A stretch of 21,007 nt of DNA from positions 1-21,007 of IMG/VR virus record IMGVR_UViG_3300022725_000179; one strand, written 5' to 3'. Positions 6,491 to 13,828 of the stretch are shown piece by piece. The notes under the pieces were generated by a model. The model was given only the letters and a program-made list of their open reading frames with translations, was not told where the DNA came from and made no database searches. Each line of letters opens with the position of its first letter. Position 1 is the stretch's first letter. This stretch comes from a virus. Made by a program: the position numbers and the translations under genes.

Positions 6491-6732
6491 ATCACCTCAA
6501 TCCCATCAAAGAATTGGTTGGCATTAACAATGGCATACTCACGGATAGATTCAGAACTAAAAGGCGGAATTGAAATGTCCGCATTATCAAGTTTTGAGAC
6601 AATTCTTTCCCGGTATTGTTCTCTCAATGCCACCGGATTTGGGTGTGTCGTCATTTGCAAAGCGATCACATCGTTCAAAATGGCTTTAAGTGCGGTGATT
6701 TCACCAATCAGTTCTTCATCATATTTAGACAT
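6487..6732 (-). CDS. Small hypothetical protein on the minus strand
   Basis: An 81-residue protein beginning MSKYDEELIGEITALKAILN and ending NANQFFDGIEVI. The start at 6732 is supported by AGGAG at 8-12 bases before the ATG (complement of 6741-6745). The open frame extends further upstream, but that extension is Arg/Ser-rich and lacks a start signal. The first 30 residues are heptad-like and could form a coiled coil. No family is recognised. It is the only leftward gene between repressor and terminase, converges on the hypothetical gene at 6152-6490, and its transcript would be antisense to that gene and to ner unless terminated. No clear promoter is seen upstream. Confidence 0.65.
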   Translation of the reverse strand: MSKYDEELIGEITALKAILNDVIALQMTTHPNPVALREQYRERIVSKLDNADISIPPFSSESIREYAIVNANQFFDGIEVI

Positions 6733-6905
6733 CAAATTATCTCCTGTTTCTAATGTCTCTGCAGGGGGTGATGTGCGGGTGCGGGCTTTCTCCACCGCAT
6801 CCGCAACTTTTCCTGTAACACATAACAACATTCGCGTCACCGCCGAACCTTCTTCCCCGCATGTTCTTCCCAGACGCAAGTCCTCCCTGTTGCGGGGTGT
6901 ACCTG

Positions 6906-6949
6906 ACCGGGCGACCTTTGACCTCATTGAGGTCGCCCGGTTCTTTTTT
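6906..6949 (+). terminator. Strong rightward terminator between ner unit and transposase operon
   Basis: A perfect 12-bp stem, ACCGGGCGACCT (6906-6917) / AGGTCGCCCGGT (6930-6941), with a 12-nt loop, runs into TTCTTTTTT. The loop and inner stem can also form GACCTCA-TT-GAGGTC, an alternative hairpin. It should stop early transcripts after the gene at 6152-6490, 43 bp before the HTH gene that opens the transposase unit. Confidence 0.9.
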
Positions 6950-6991
6950 CCGATCCAATCAATGAAACAAATATTCGGAAAGGACCATTTT

Positions 6992-7486
6992 ATGGGACGT
7001 AGAAAGACCTCGCGCACAACGGCGCATCCCGACCAATTGAGCCTGTTTGCGCAAGATAACGGTTGTGAACTGGTAACAGTTCCCGAACCGCCGCGCAGAG
7101 AACCCGGTGCAATGGATTGTCGCCATCTTCTTCGCAAATGGCTGACCGATCAGATTAAAGCCTCTGGTTTTAGCCGCGATGCGATCGCGCAAATGCTGTC
7201 TGGTTATACCGGGGTGGAAGTGACCAAGCACACCATTGATATGTGGACCAAAGACAGCCACCCGTCAGACATGCCTGCGCATTTCCTTGCGGCCTTGACT
7301 GTTATTCTGGGTGTCGGTGTTCTGGACCATATCGCACAGAATGCCGGCTGCCGGGTGGCCAGCACGGAACAACTGACGCTGGCGCGGCTGGGGCAAATGA
7401 TTGTTTTGCAGGATGCTGTTCATTCAGAACAACGCCGCCTGATTTCCGACCTTCCCTTGATGAAGGCAGGGGGGCAGCATGAGTGA
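6992..7486 (+). CDS. HTH-like phage protein encoded just before the transposase
   Basis: A 164-residue protein. After a basic head (MGRRKTSRTTAHPDQLSLFA) there is a helix-turn-helix-like region (about 52-90: LTDQIKASGFSRDAIAQMLS, then VEVTKHTIDMWTKDSHPSDM). A hydrophobic helix (FLAALTVILGVGVLDHIAQN) and a C-terminal helix follow. The start at 6992 is set by AAAGGA 9 bp upstream. An in-frame ATG at 6962 has no ribosome-binding site, and the open frame further upstream runs through the terminator. Proteins like this often precede MuA in Mu-like prophages, but their role is not known. Its end overlaps the transposase start by 8 bases. Confidence 0.7.
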   Translation: MGRRKTSRTTAHPDQLSLFAQDNGCELVTVPEPPRREPGAMDCRHLLRKWLTDQIKASGFSRDAIAQMLSGYTGVEVTKHTIDMWTKDSHPSDMPAHFLAALTVILGVGVLDHIAQNAGCRVASTEQLTLARLGQMIVLQDAVHSEQRRLISDLPLMKAGGQHE

Positions 7487-9674
7487 GTGGTTTTCAGCAG
7501 CCGAACTAGCAGAATTTAATTTGCCGGAAATGCCTTCAACAGAAAGGGCAATACAGATCAAAGCCAAGCGTGAAGGATGGACTGCAAATGGTAAGGTTTC
7601 ACGTCGCAGATCAGGAAAAGGCGGTGGATATGAATATCATGTTTCACTTTTACCGACCAAAGCACGCAATCACCTGAGCGTTGAGCTTTACAAATCCAAG
7701 GCGACGGGTCCGGCATCGCTGATTGAACCGGCTGTTCAAACACCCGTTAACGAGGATTTAACGCCGCGCGATATGTTGCGCCGTGATGCCAAGATGGTGA
7801 TCCTTTCATGGCTGGATCATTTCCAAGCGCAAACCGGACTGGTTCTGGAAAGTGCCATGTTCAAGTTTGTCGATCTTTACAATGCGCGCGATCTGGATGC
7901 GGTACCGGGCTGGGTCTATGAAGCCACCAAGCAGGTTTCTGTGCGTAGCCTGAAACGCTGGCGCACCATGAAAAAGAACGGGGATGTCATGGCACTTGCC
8001 GGAAAGCGCGGTTTGCGCAAAGGCAACGGCCTTCTGGATCGTGCCGAAGGTGGACAGGTTGCCGAATATATCGCAGCCCTGATCGTCAACCAGCCGCACC
8101 TGAGTGCCGACCATGTGCGTGATCTTGTGAAAAATAAGTTTGGCGACAGACTGACGGTCGTTACCGATACCACCAAAGAGACCAAGGTTCGGGAAGTCCC
8201 GCCAATCCGCACATTCCAGCGTTTTATCAGCGCATGGAAAGAGGAACATGAAGAAGTCCTGGTCAAGATGACCGACCCGGATGCCTGGAAAAATAAATAT
8301 AAATTCCGTGGCGAAAATATGAACCATTGGGTGACCAAGCTGAACCAGCTTTGGGAGATTGATGCCTCACCTGCGGATGCCATGTTGGTGGACGGGCGTT
8401 ATTCCATCTATGCGGTTATTGATATTTACAGCCGTCGGATGATGGTTCTGGTTTCTAAAACACCGACGACTGCCGCCGTTTTACTTTTGCTGCGTAAGGC
8501 AATTTTGGCATGGGGTGTGCCGGACATTCTGAGAACCGATAACGGGTCGGATTTTACCTCTTACGAGTTCATTACGGCATTGAACAGTTTGCAAATCACA
8601 CCTGACCTTTGCGAGCCGTTTTCGCCGGAGATGAAAGCTTCTGTCGAGCGGACAATCGGAACGCTCCAGCGTGGTTTCATGCCCTTGCTGCCCGGTTTTA
8701 TCGGACATGATGTGGAAGATCGCAAGAAGATCGAAGCGCGCAAGACGTTTGCCCAACGCCTTGGAGAAAAGGATCAGGATATTTTCTGCGCGGACCTGAC
8801 GCAGGAAGAATTCCAAACCATGGTTGATGAGTGGTGTGCCAATAAATATGCCCACAAGGAACACTCCGGCATCAACAAGGAAACACCTTTTCAACGGGCG
8901 GCCAACTGGACGGCACCGATCAAGCGCATTGAAAACGAACGTGCCCTTGATCTGTTGCTCGCGCCGATTGCTGGCAAGGACGGGTATCGTACGGTCACAG
9001 CTAAAGGGATCCGGCTGGATGGGGCCTATTTCATGCATCCGGCCTTGCAGGCTGGCCAGCGTGTCTTTATCCGCCACGACCCGGAAGACATGGGCCGCAT
9101 CTATGTGTTTGGCGAAGAGCGTCAGGAGTTCATTTGCGTTGCCGAATGTCCGAAACGCGTTGGTGTCAATCCGGGTGATGCCGTTCGGGCGGTTCGGGCT
9201 GAACAGAAGCGCCGACTGGATGAAGAGATCAAGCCGCTCAAGCGTCAGATCAGCAATATGAAGCCACGCGATATGATTGAGGGTGTCCTGCGTCAGGCGG
9301 CCAAGAATGCTCAAAACGTCACAGAATTCCCCAAGGCCAGCACAGAACATACAACGCCTGATCTTAAGGCGGCAGCCGAGGCAACACGGATCAATCGCAA
9401 GCCTGCTGCGCGCGAATTGAACGATCAGGAACTCCAGCATCAAAAGGCGATTGAACGCGACCTTGCCAAAAAGCAAGCGGAGACTGTTGTCAGTATGCCT
9501 GAAAGTCCGAAGCACCGTTTCCAGAAGGCCTATCAAATCGAACAAATGATGGAACAAGGCCACGATATCGCTGCTGAGGATGCCAAGTGGCTGGTCGGGT
9601 ATGCGACCACGTCTGAATACCGATCACAAAAGAAAATGTTTGAGGATTTTGGCCTGAGCTGGTTGCAGGGCTGA
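7479..9674 (+). CDS. muA: Mu-type DDE transposase (MuA)
   Basis: A 731-residue transposase that cuts and joins the prophage ends into target DNA, for integration and replicative transposition. Residues 1-60 form the Mu N-terminal winged-helix (FSAAELAEFNLPEMPSTERA, then GWTANGK), which binds the internal activation sequence in Mu. The RNase H-fold core has D295 in LWEIDASPAD, D354 in LRTDNGSDF and E390 in KASVERTIGTLQRGF, a complete DDE triad. A beta-barrel domain follows (about 500-560: GYRTVTAKGIRLDGAYFMHP to RIYVFGE), then a long charged helical tail that in Mu contacts MuB and ClpX. It is longer than Mu A (663). The start overlaps the preceding gene. Confidence 0.95.
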   Translation: MSEWFSAAELAEFNLPEMPSTERAIQIKAKREGWTANGKVSRRRSGKGGGYEYHVSLLPTKARNHLSVELYKSKATGPASLIEPAVQTPVNEDLTPRDMLRRDAKMVILSWLDHFQAQTGLVLESAMFKFVDLYNARDLDAVPGWVYEATKQVSVRSLKRWRTMKKNGDVMALAGKRGLRKGNGLLDRAEGGQVAEYIAALIVNQPHLSADHVRDLVKNKFGDRLTVVTDTTKETKVREVPPIRTFQRFISAWKEEHEEVLVKMTDPDAWKNKYKFRGENMNHWVTKLNQLWEIDASPADAMLVDGRYSIYAVIDIYSRRMMVLVSKTPTTAAVLLLLRKAILAWGVPDILRTDNGSDFTSYEFITALNSLQITPDLCEPFSPEMKASVERTIGTLQRGFMPLLPGFIGHDVEDRKKIEARKTFAQRLGEKDQDIFCADLTQEEFQTMVDEWCANKYAHKEHSGINKETPFQRAANWTAPIKRIENERALDLLLAPIAGKDGYRTVTAKGIRLDGAYFMHPALQAGQRVFIRHDPEDMGRIYVFGEERQEFICVAECPKRVGVNPGDAVRAVRAEQKRRLDEEIKPLKRQISNMKPRDMIEGVLRQAAKNAQNVTEFPKASTEHTTPDLKAAAEATRINRKPAARELNDQELQHQKAIERDLAKKQAETVVSMPESPKHRFQKAYQIEQMMEQGHDIAAEDAKWLVGYATTSEYRSQKKMFEDFGLSWLQG

Positions 9675-9675
9675 C

Positions 9676-9701
9676 AAAAAAAAGACCCGCCGAAGCGGGC
9701 C
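9676..9701 (-). terminator. Leftward-facing terminator between muA and muB
   Basis: Read leftward, a hairpin with CCGC-TTCG-GCGG core (9684-9690 with 9695-9701, one mismatch) runs into TTTTTTTT (complement of 9676-9683). On the plus strand the A-tract precedes the hairpin and no T-tract follows, so it acts only on leftward transcripts although all nearby genes are rightward. Confidence 0.75.
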
Positions 9702-9727
9702 AGATATTCAATAAACGAGGATTAATT

Positions 9728-10471
9728 ATGCACAATACGACACCAAACGTCAACCGCACCATTGCACCGCTCAAAAACGTGAGTTTATTCACCGCGCTTG
9801 TTGATCGTGTAATGAACCGTAGCCCGCATTTGCCGGGGATGGCGACCTTTCATGGGTTCTCAGGCTTTGGCAAGACTTTCTCGGCGACCTATGCGGCCAA
9901 CACCTATCGCGCCTATTATGTCGAGGTCGGGGAAAGCTGGACGAAGAAGAAGTTTTGCCAGTCTGTTCTGACTGAAATGGGTTTGAATGATCGTGGTACC
10001 ATTCCTGATCTGGTCGAACGGATCATTGAAGGGCTGGTCGAAGAAAACCGTCCGTTGATTATTGATGAATTCGACCATGTGGTGAACCGTCGCTATCATG
10101 AGACAATCCGCGAAATCCACGACAAGAGTCATGCCCCGATTATCCTGATCGGTGAAGAATTGCTGCCCAGCAACTTGAAAAGCATGTCCGAGCGTTTCCA
10201 TAACCGGATGCTGGACTGGGTACCTGCACAGCCAGCCGATATGGAAGACATCCGCCACCTTGCGCGGCTTTACTGTGAAAAAATTGAGATCGCAGATGAT
10301 TTGTTGAAGGATGTTGATCAGGCGTCTCAAGGCCGGGTACGCCGGGTTTGTGTGAACCTTGATCGGATCCGCGAGTTTGCTGTGACCAACGGGCTGGACC
10401 ATGTTGATCGTCAGGCTTGGAATGATCAGCCCCTATTCAAGGGCGAGGCCCCGCACCGGAGGGCTTCCTAA
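9728..10471 (+). CDS. muB: Mu-type AAA+ ATPase, transposition target factor (MuB)
   Basis: A 247-residue ATPase. The Walker A is GFSGFGKT (43-50) and the Walker B is PLIIDEFD (109-116). A sensor-like segment, APIILIGEELLPSNLKSMSE, and a C-terminal helical domain follow. MuB-type proteins polymerise on DNA in ATP form, deliver target DNA to the transposase and protect the element from self-insertion. The sequence is closer to the shorter AAA+ type found in many Mu-like prophages than to Mu B itself (312 residues), which has an extra N-terminal domain. A GAGGATT site precedes the ATG. The stop overlaps the next start by one base (TAATG). Confidence 0.92.
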   Translation: MHNTTPNVNRTIAPLKNVSLFTALVDRVMNRSPHLPGMATFHGFSGFGKTFSATYAANTYRAYYVEVGESWTKKKFCQSVLTEMGLNDRGTIPDLVERIIEGLVEENRPLIIDEFDHVVNRRYHETIREIHDKSHAPIILIGEELLPSNLKSMSERFHNRMLDWVPAQPADMEDIRHLARLYCEKIEIADDLLKDVDQASQGRVRRVCVNLDRIREFAVTNGLDHVDRQAWNDQPLFKGEAPHRRAS

Positions 10472-11067
10472 TGGCCCGTCGAGTTGTAACCGATATGCAT
10501 GGCAATAAGCTTGCCGGTTATCAGGCTGTCTGGGCTGTGATGATGCGCTTTCATAAGGAAGGGCGAAGTTTTACCCGTCGGGATGTCGATTTGCAGATGA
10601 ATGTGGACTCTTCCACAATCCGTGATCACATGAACCGATTTGAGCGGGCAGGTTTTATTGAATTGAATGCTTACCTCCCCCCAAAAAATGGTGGCAGTCA
10701 ACAAAAAACCTTTCGCATGGTCAAACCTATGCGTGAAGCTCCCCGCCTTCGCCGTGATGGCACCGTGGTCACGCAAGGACTGGGCACCGAATATATGTGG
10801 CGGTCCATGAAAATGCTCAAGAAGTTCACGATTAAGGAACTGCAACTGGCGGCAACGACAGATCAGGTTCAAGTCACAGAGCAGACCGCCAAAGACTACG
10901 TTAAACACCTTTTTAATGCCGGTTATCTCAAGCGGGTGCGTCGCGGTGTTTATGTCCTGCCCAAGTCAAAAATCACGGGGCCGAAACCGCCCATGATCCA
11001 GAAGGTCAAACAGGTGTTTGACCAGAATCTGGGCAAAGTGATGTGGAAGGAGCCGAGCCATGAGTAA
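10471..11067 (+). CDS. Winged-helix DNA-binding phage protein
   Basis: A 198-residue basic protein. The N-terminal half (about 12-75) looks like a winged helix: AGYQAVWAVMMRFHKEGRSF, DVDLQMNVDSSTIRDHMNRF and the wing GFIELNAYLPP. The second half (about 115-165) repeats the theme: FTIKELQLAATTDQVQVTEQ, TAKDYVKHLFNAGYLKRVRR and GVYVL, so there are probably two such domains. The start is translationally coupled to muB (TAATG) and the end overlaps the next gene. This position in Mu-like prophages is commonly taken by such proteins; target and role are unknown. Confidence 0.7.
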   Translation: MARRVVTDMHGNKLAGYQAVWAVMMRFHKEGRSFTRRDVDLQMNVDSSTIRDHMNRFERAGFIELNAYLPPKNGGSQQKTFRMVKPMREAPRLRRDGTVVTQGLGTEYMWRSMKMLKKFTIKELQLAATTDQVQVTEQTAKDYVKHLFNAGYLKRVRRGVYVLPKSKITGPKPPMIQKVKQVFDQNLGKVMWKEPSHE

Positions 11068-11428
11068 GGCACGTAAATCAGCCGTAGAGACGGCCCGTGA
11101 AGCATGGGGCGACCCGCTTCCCGACTGGATTGAGGCACTGGCCCAGTGTTGTGACGAACATCGCTCTCAACGCGCGGCGGGTCAGGTCATCGGCTACACC
11201 AGCGGGGCGGTCAATCAGGTCTTGAAGAAGAAATGGCGCGGTTCACTGGCGAATGTGGAAGTCAAGGTGCGTGGTGCCCTGCTGGGTGAGACGGTGAATT
11301 GTCCGGTGCAGGGTGTGATCACCAAAGACCAATGCCTGAAAAATCAATCATTGCCGTTTGCGGCCACCAACTCGCAGCGCGTCCTTCTTTACCGGGCGTG
11401 CCGGGGCGGATGTGAACATGCAAAGTAG
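11060..11428 (+). CDS. HTH regulator with C-terminal cysteine cluster
   Basis: A 122-residue protein of a type common in alphaproteobacterial Mu-like prophages. It has an N-terminal GDPLPDWIEALAQCCDEHRS, then a helix-turn-helix (AAGQVIGYTSGAVNQVLKKK) and a segment NVEVKVRGALLGETVNCPV. The C-terminus has four cysteines, C81, C92, C114 and C118, ending in LLYRACRGGCEH. The spacing (Cx10Cx21Cx3C) could bind zinc or an iron-sulfur cluster; that is inference. It overlaps the preceding gene by 8 bases and is likely part of the early operon. Confidence 0.7.
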   Translation: MSKARKSAVETAREAWGDPLPDWIEALAQCCDEHRSQRAAGQVIGYTSGAVNQVLKKKWRGSLANVEVKVRGALLGETVNCPVQGVITKDQCLKNQSLPFAATNSQRVLLYRACRGGCEHAK

Positions 11429-11438
11429 GAGCGAGATT

Positions 11439-11672
11439 ATGAAAGTCAAAAGTACCGATCTTCGCAAGATGGCTAACCAGTTACTGGAAGCGACAACCTC
11501 AAAGAATAGAAACATGCTGCCCGGAACGGCCAAAGAAGTCGCCCAACAATTGTTCGGTTGGGCGGAAGAAAGCGAAAAGCCGGAGTTTTTCATCAACCCT
11601 CAAAAGGATGAATGTGAAATTCTCGTCATCAATGACATGGGTGTGATCCCTCACTTGGGGAAAATCACATGA
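11439..11672 (+). CDS. Small hypothetical early protein
   Basis: A 77-residue protein, MKVKSTDLRKMANQLLEATT, with FINPQKDECEILVINDMGVI near the end. The start at 11439 is chosen for AGGAG 7 bp upstream; an in-frame ATG at 11418 lacks one. A helical first half and a beta-rich second half are predicted by eye. No family is recognised. It overlaps the next gene by ATGA. Confidence 0.65.
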   Translation: MKVKSTDLRKMANQLLEATTSKNRNMLPGTAKEVAQQLFGWAEESEKPEFFINPQKDECEILVINDMGVIPHLGKIT

Positions 11673-11899
11673 TTAGCAAAGACCTTTTCAATCTCTCGGT
11701 TGCGATGGGGGATGCGGCAATCAGCAACAATCCTCAAACGATGAAGATCGTTCTCTTTGCCGCCGCACAGCAACTTCAACACGATGCGTTCCAGGTGGCC
11801 TTGATGGAAAACCTTCAGATGCCGCTGGAACGTCTGGAACCTTCACAGAGTGATGCTGACAACGTGGTTGATGTCAGGGAACTCCTTGCAAAGAGATAA
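11669..11899 (+). CDS. Small hypothetical early protein
   Basis: A 76-residue, largely helical protein (MISKDLFNLSVAMGDAAISN, then QTMKIVLFAAAQQLQHDAFQ) with a Ser/Asp-rich C-terminus. There is no transmembrane segment or known motif. Its start overlaps the preceding stop (ATGA), so expression is coupled. The function is not recognised. Confidence 0.65.
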   Translation: MISKDLFNLSVAMGDAAISNNPQTMKIVLFAAAQQLQHDAFQVALMENLQMPLERLEPSQSDADNVVDVRELLAKR

Positions 11900-11928
11900 A
11901 GCAAAAACTGCAAAAAAGGAGGCAGCTC

Positions 11929-12015
11929 ATGTCTCTAGCAAAGTTCACAAAACAGCAGATCAAGTTTCTGCGTGAAATCATCTTCAAACCCAAACCGAAA
12001 GGTTATCTCAAATGA
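11929..12015 (+). CDS. 28-residue basic microprotein upstream of DUF3164 gene
   Basis: ATG at 11929 opens a short frame: MSLAKFTKQQIKFLREIIFK then PKPKGYLK. A strong AAGGAGG lies 8 bp upstream, better than many sites in this operon. The stop overlaps the DUF3164 start (ATGA), so it is placed to couple translation of that gene. It is highly basic, with an amphipathic helix followed by a Pro/Lys tail. It could be a functional microprotein, or mainly a leader that delivers ribosomes to the next start, which has only weak ribosome-binding sequence. Confidence 0.6.
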   Translation: MSLAKFTKQQIKFLREIIFKPKPKGYLK

Positions 12016-12632
12016 GTACCGAAACCCACATCCCCGAAGGGTATATGCAGGATGCCAAAGGCCGCTTATGGCCCGAAGGCACCATCAAGGAAACCATCAA
12101 GCTGGAAGACCAACTGGTCAAAAAGATCATGGGTTATGCCGACGAGTTGTCAGCTCAAATCGCCCGTTTCAAGGGGCACACGTTCGATGATGTCGCCGCT
12201 TTCATGGACCTCTTGGCCGAAAAATACGACACCCAGAAAGGCGGTAAAAAAGGCAACGTCAGCTTCACCAGCTTTGATGGCCTCACTCAGGTCCGTGTTC
12301 AGGTACAGGATTACATCACATTCAGTTCTGAACTTCAGATTGCCAAAGACCTGATCGACGAATGTATCAATAAATGGGCTGAAGGCAGTCGTGATGAAAT
12401 CCGCGCGATGGTCAACCTCGCCTTCAATGTGGACAAGGAAGGTCAGGTGAACCGAGCCGCCTTGTTTGGGCTGCGTACCCTCTCAATCGAACATGAAAAA
12501 TGGAAAAAGGCGATGGATGCAATCAACAACAGCATTCGTGTCGCCGGGTCCAAAACCTACATCCGTTTCTATCGTCGCAAAACGGCAGAAGATCGCTGGA
12601 AAGCAATCCCCATTGATCTCGCCGCCGTCTAA
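12012..12632 (+). CDS. DUF3164 family phage protein
   Basis: A 206-residue protein matching DUF3164 over nearly its whole length: IPEGYMQDAKGRLWPEGTIK at the start, then VKKIMGYADELSAQIARFKG, KKGNVSFTSFDGLTQVRVQV and INNSIRVAGSKTYIRFYRRK. It is found in Mu-like phages between muB and gemA, as here. The family function is unknown. The basic KGGKKGNVSF segment and aromatic C-terminus suggest nucleic-acid contact, but that is inference. The start is coupled to the 28-residue frame upstream. Confidence 0.88.
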   Translation: MSTETHIPEGYMQDAKGRLWPEGTIKETIKLEDQLVKKIMGYADELSAQIARFKGHTFDDVAAFMDLLAEKYDTQKGGKKGNVSFTSFDGLTQVRVQVQDYITFSSELQIAKDLIDECINKWAEGSRDEIRAMVNLAFNVDKEGQVNRAALFGLRTLSIEHEKWKKAMDAINNSIRVAGSKTYIRFYRRKTAEDRWKAIPIDLAAV

Positions 12633-12633
12633 C

Positions 12634-12668
12634 AAAAAATGGCGGGCCGGATGGTCCCCGACACCGCC
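12634..12668 (-). terminator. Leftward-facing terminator after DUF3164 gene
   Basis: Read leftward, GGCGG (complement of 12664-12668) pairs with CCGCC (complement of 12641-12645) around an inner CGG/CCG pairing, and the hairpin runs into ATTTTTTG. On the plus strand the A-tract again comes before the hairpin, as at 9676-9701. It faces no visible leftward gene. Confidence 0.5.
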
Positions 12669-12698
12669 AGAATTTTTCAATTCAAGGAGTACAGAATA

Positions 12699-13166
12699 AT
12701 GTCTAAAGACAAATCAAACAACACACTTTTGCCGGGTCAAAGAGGCTCGGACACGCCGCACCCTGTTGATGTCCATGTCGGACAGCGTGTGAAGTTACGC
12801 CGCACCCTTATGGGGATGACGCAAGGCAAATTGGGTGAAAGCATCGGCTTGACCTTTCAGCAAATTCAAAAATATGAACGTGGAGCAAACCGCATTAGCG
12901 CCAGTAAGCTTTGGCAACTGGGCAATGTTCTGGATGTGCCGATTTCCTTCTTTTTCGAAGATATGCCGGACAGCGTGCGCGAATCTTTCCCGGGCTATCA
13001 GGGTGAAACCGCGGAGAGCGACATTCCGGAAGAACACCTCACACTGCACCGTCGTCAGACTCTGGAGCTGGTTCGCACCTTCTCCCGTCTGCAAGACCCT
13101 GTTATTCGCAAGCGCGTGATTGATGTGGTTCGCGCCATTGCGGAAAGCGAAACTGTAAACGGGTAA
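12699..13166 (+). CDS. XRE-family transcriptional regulator
   Basis: A 155-residue Cro/CI-type protein. The helix-turn-helix spans about residues 28-75: HVGQRVKLRRTLMGMTQGKL, IGLTFQQIQKYERGANRISA and LDVPISFFFED. A helical C-terminal extension follows (LVRTFSRLQDPVIRKRVIDV). It resembles chromosomal regulators that are abundant in alphaproteobacteria more than a phage repressor, so it may have been taken from a host. The start at 12699 follows AAGGAG by 9 bp. It could control the middle of the operon or host genes; no operator-like repeat is seen in the 66 bp before it. Confidence 0.85.
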   Translation: MSKDKSNNTLLPGQRGSDTPHPVDVHVGQRVKLRRTLMGMTQGKLGESIGLTFQQIQKYERGANRISASKLWQLGNVLDVPISFFFEDMPDSVRESFPGYQGETAESDIPEEHLTLHRRQTLELVRTFSRLQDPVIRKRVIDVVRAIAESETVNG

Positions 13167-13171
13167 ATGCC

Positions 13172-13828
13172 ATGATGTCCCCAGCTAAAGAATTCCTCCA
13201 TCTCCGTCCGTTTGGTGGTTATTCCGTGATCCTGGCCGATCCGCCTTGGTCGTTTGATAACTTCTCTGTCAAAGGCGAAGCGAAAAACGCCAAGTCTCAC
13301 TATGACTGCATGTCGCTTGCCGACATTTGCGATCTGCCTGTCGATATGTTGGCGGCTGACGATTGTGCTCTGTTTCTTTGGTGCACATGGCCGCTCATGC
13401 CGGGCTGGTCGAAGGTCATTGAAAGCTGGGGATTTGAATATAAAGGGCTTGCTTGGGAGTGGGTCAAGTTCAACCCGGAAACAGGTAAATATGCCTTCGG
13501 TCCCGGATACGGCACCCGTAAAAACCTTGAGCCCTGTCTTCTGGCCACCAAGGGGGCACCATCCCTGCGTCAAGACATCGATGCCGATCTGTTTGGTCCT
13601 GACATCCCTGCGATCGGCACACGCAGTGTGCGGGACTTTATGGAAGTCTGGCCATTTGACGCAATCCGTGCACCTCGGCGCGAACACTCCCGAAAACCCG
13701 ATGAGCAATATGTCCGGATAGAGACCTTGTTTAATGGGCCCTACATCGAGCTTTTTGCCCGCCAGAAACGTGATGGCTGGAGTTCGTGGGGCAACCAAAC
13801 CGATAAATTCAAAGGAGATGCCGCATGA
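13172..13828 (+). CDS. MT-A70 family adenine methyltransferase
   Basis: A 218-residue protein with the N6-adenine methyltransferase motif DPPW at 23-26 (VILADPPWSFDN) and the following YDCMSLADICDLP segment. The SAM-site side reads DCALFLWCTWPLMP and the C-terminal part has TRSVRDFMEVWPF, EHSRKPDEQY and GPYIELFARQKRDGWSSWGN, all typical of phage MT-A70 enzymes. It probably methylates adenines in phage DNA, giving protection from host restriction or marking phage DNA. Mu solves the same problem with the unrelated Mom. No cognate restriction gene is nearby. It overlaps the GemA gene by ATGA. Confidence 0.92.
   Translation: MMSPAKEFLHLRPFGGYSVILADPPWSFDNFSVKGEAKNAKSHYDCMSLADICDLPVDMLAADDCALFLWCTWPLMPGWSKVIESWGFEYKGLAWEWVKFNPETGKYAFGPGYGTRKNLEPCLLATKGAPSLRQDIDADLFGPDIPAIGTRSVRDFMEVWPFDAIRAPRREHSRKPDEQYVRIETLFNGPYIELFARQKRDGWSSWGNQTDKFKGDAA

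Noticed and set aside
6518-6991. N-terminal extension of the HTH gene before the transposase
   Set aside because: It is antisense to the small minus-strand gene and runs through a perfect terminator; the start at 6992 has a good ribosome-binding site.
6733-7137. Upstream extension of the small minus-strand gene
   Set aside because: It is Arg/Ser/Thr-rich low-complexity translation with no start signal; AGGAG precedes the ATG at 6732.
8481-9563. 360-residue leftward open frame
   Set aside because: It is fully antisense to the transposase gene, with no recognisable family and no ribosome-binding site.
13055-13798. 247-residue leftward open frame
   Set aside because: It is antisense to the XRE and MT-A70 genes, whose motifs are clear in the forward frame.
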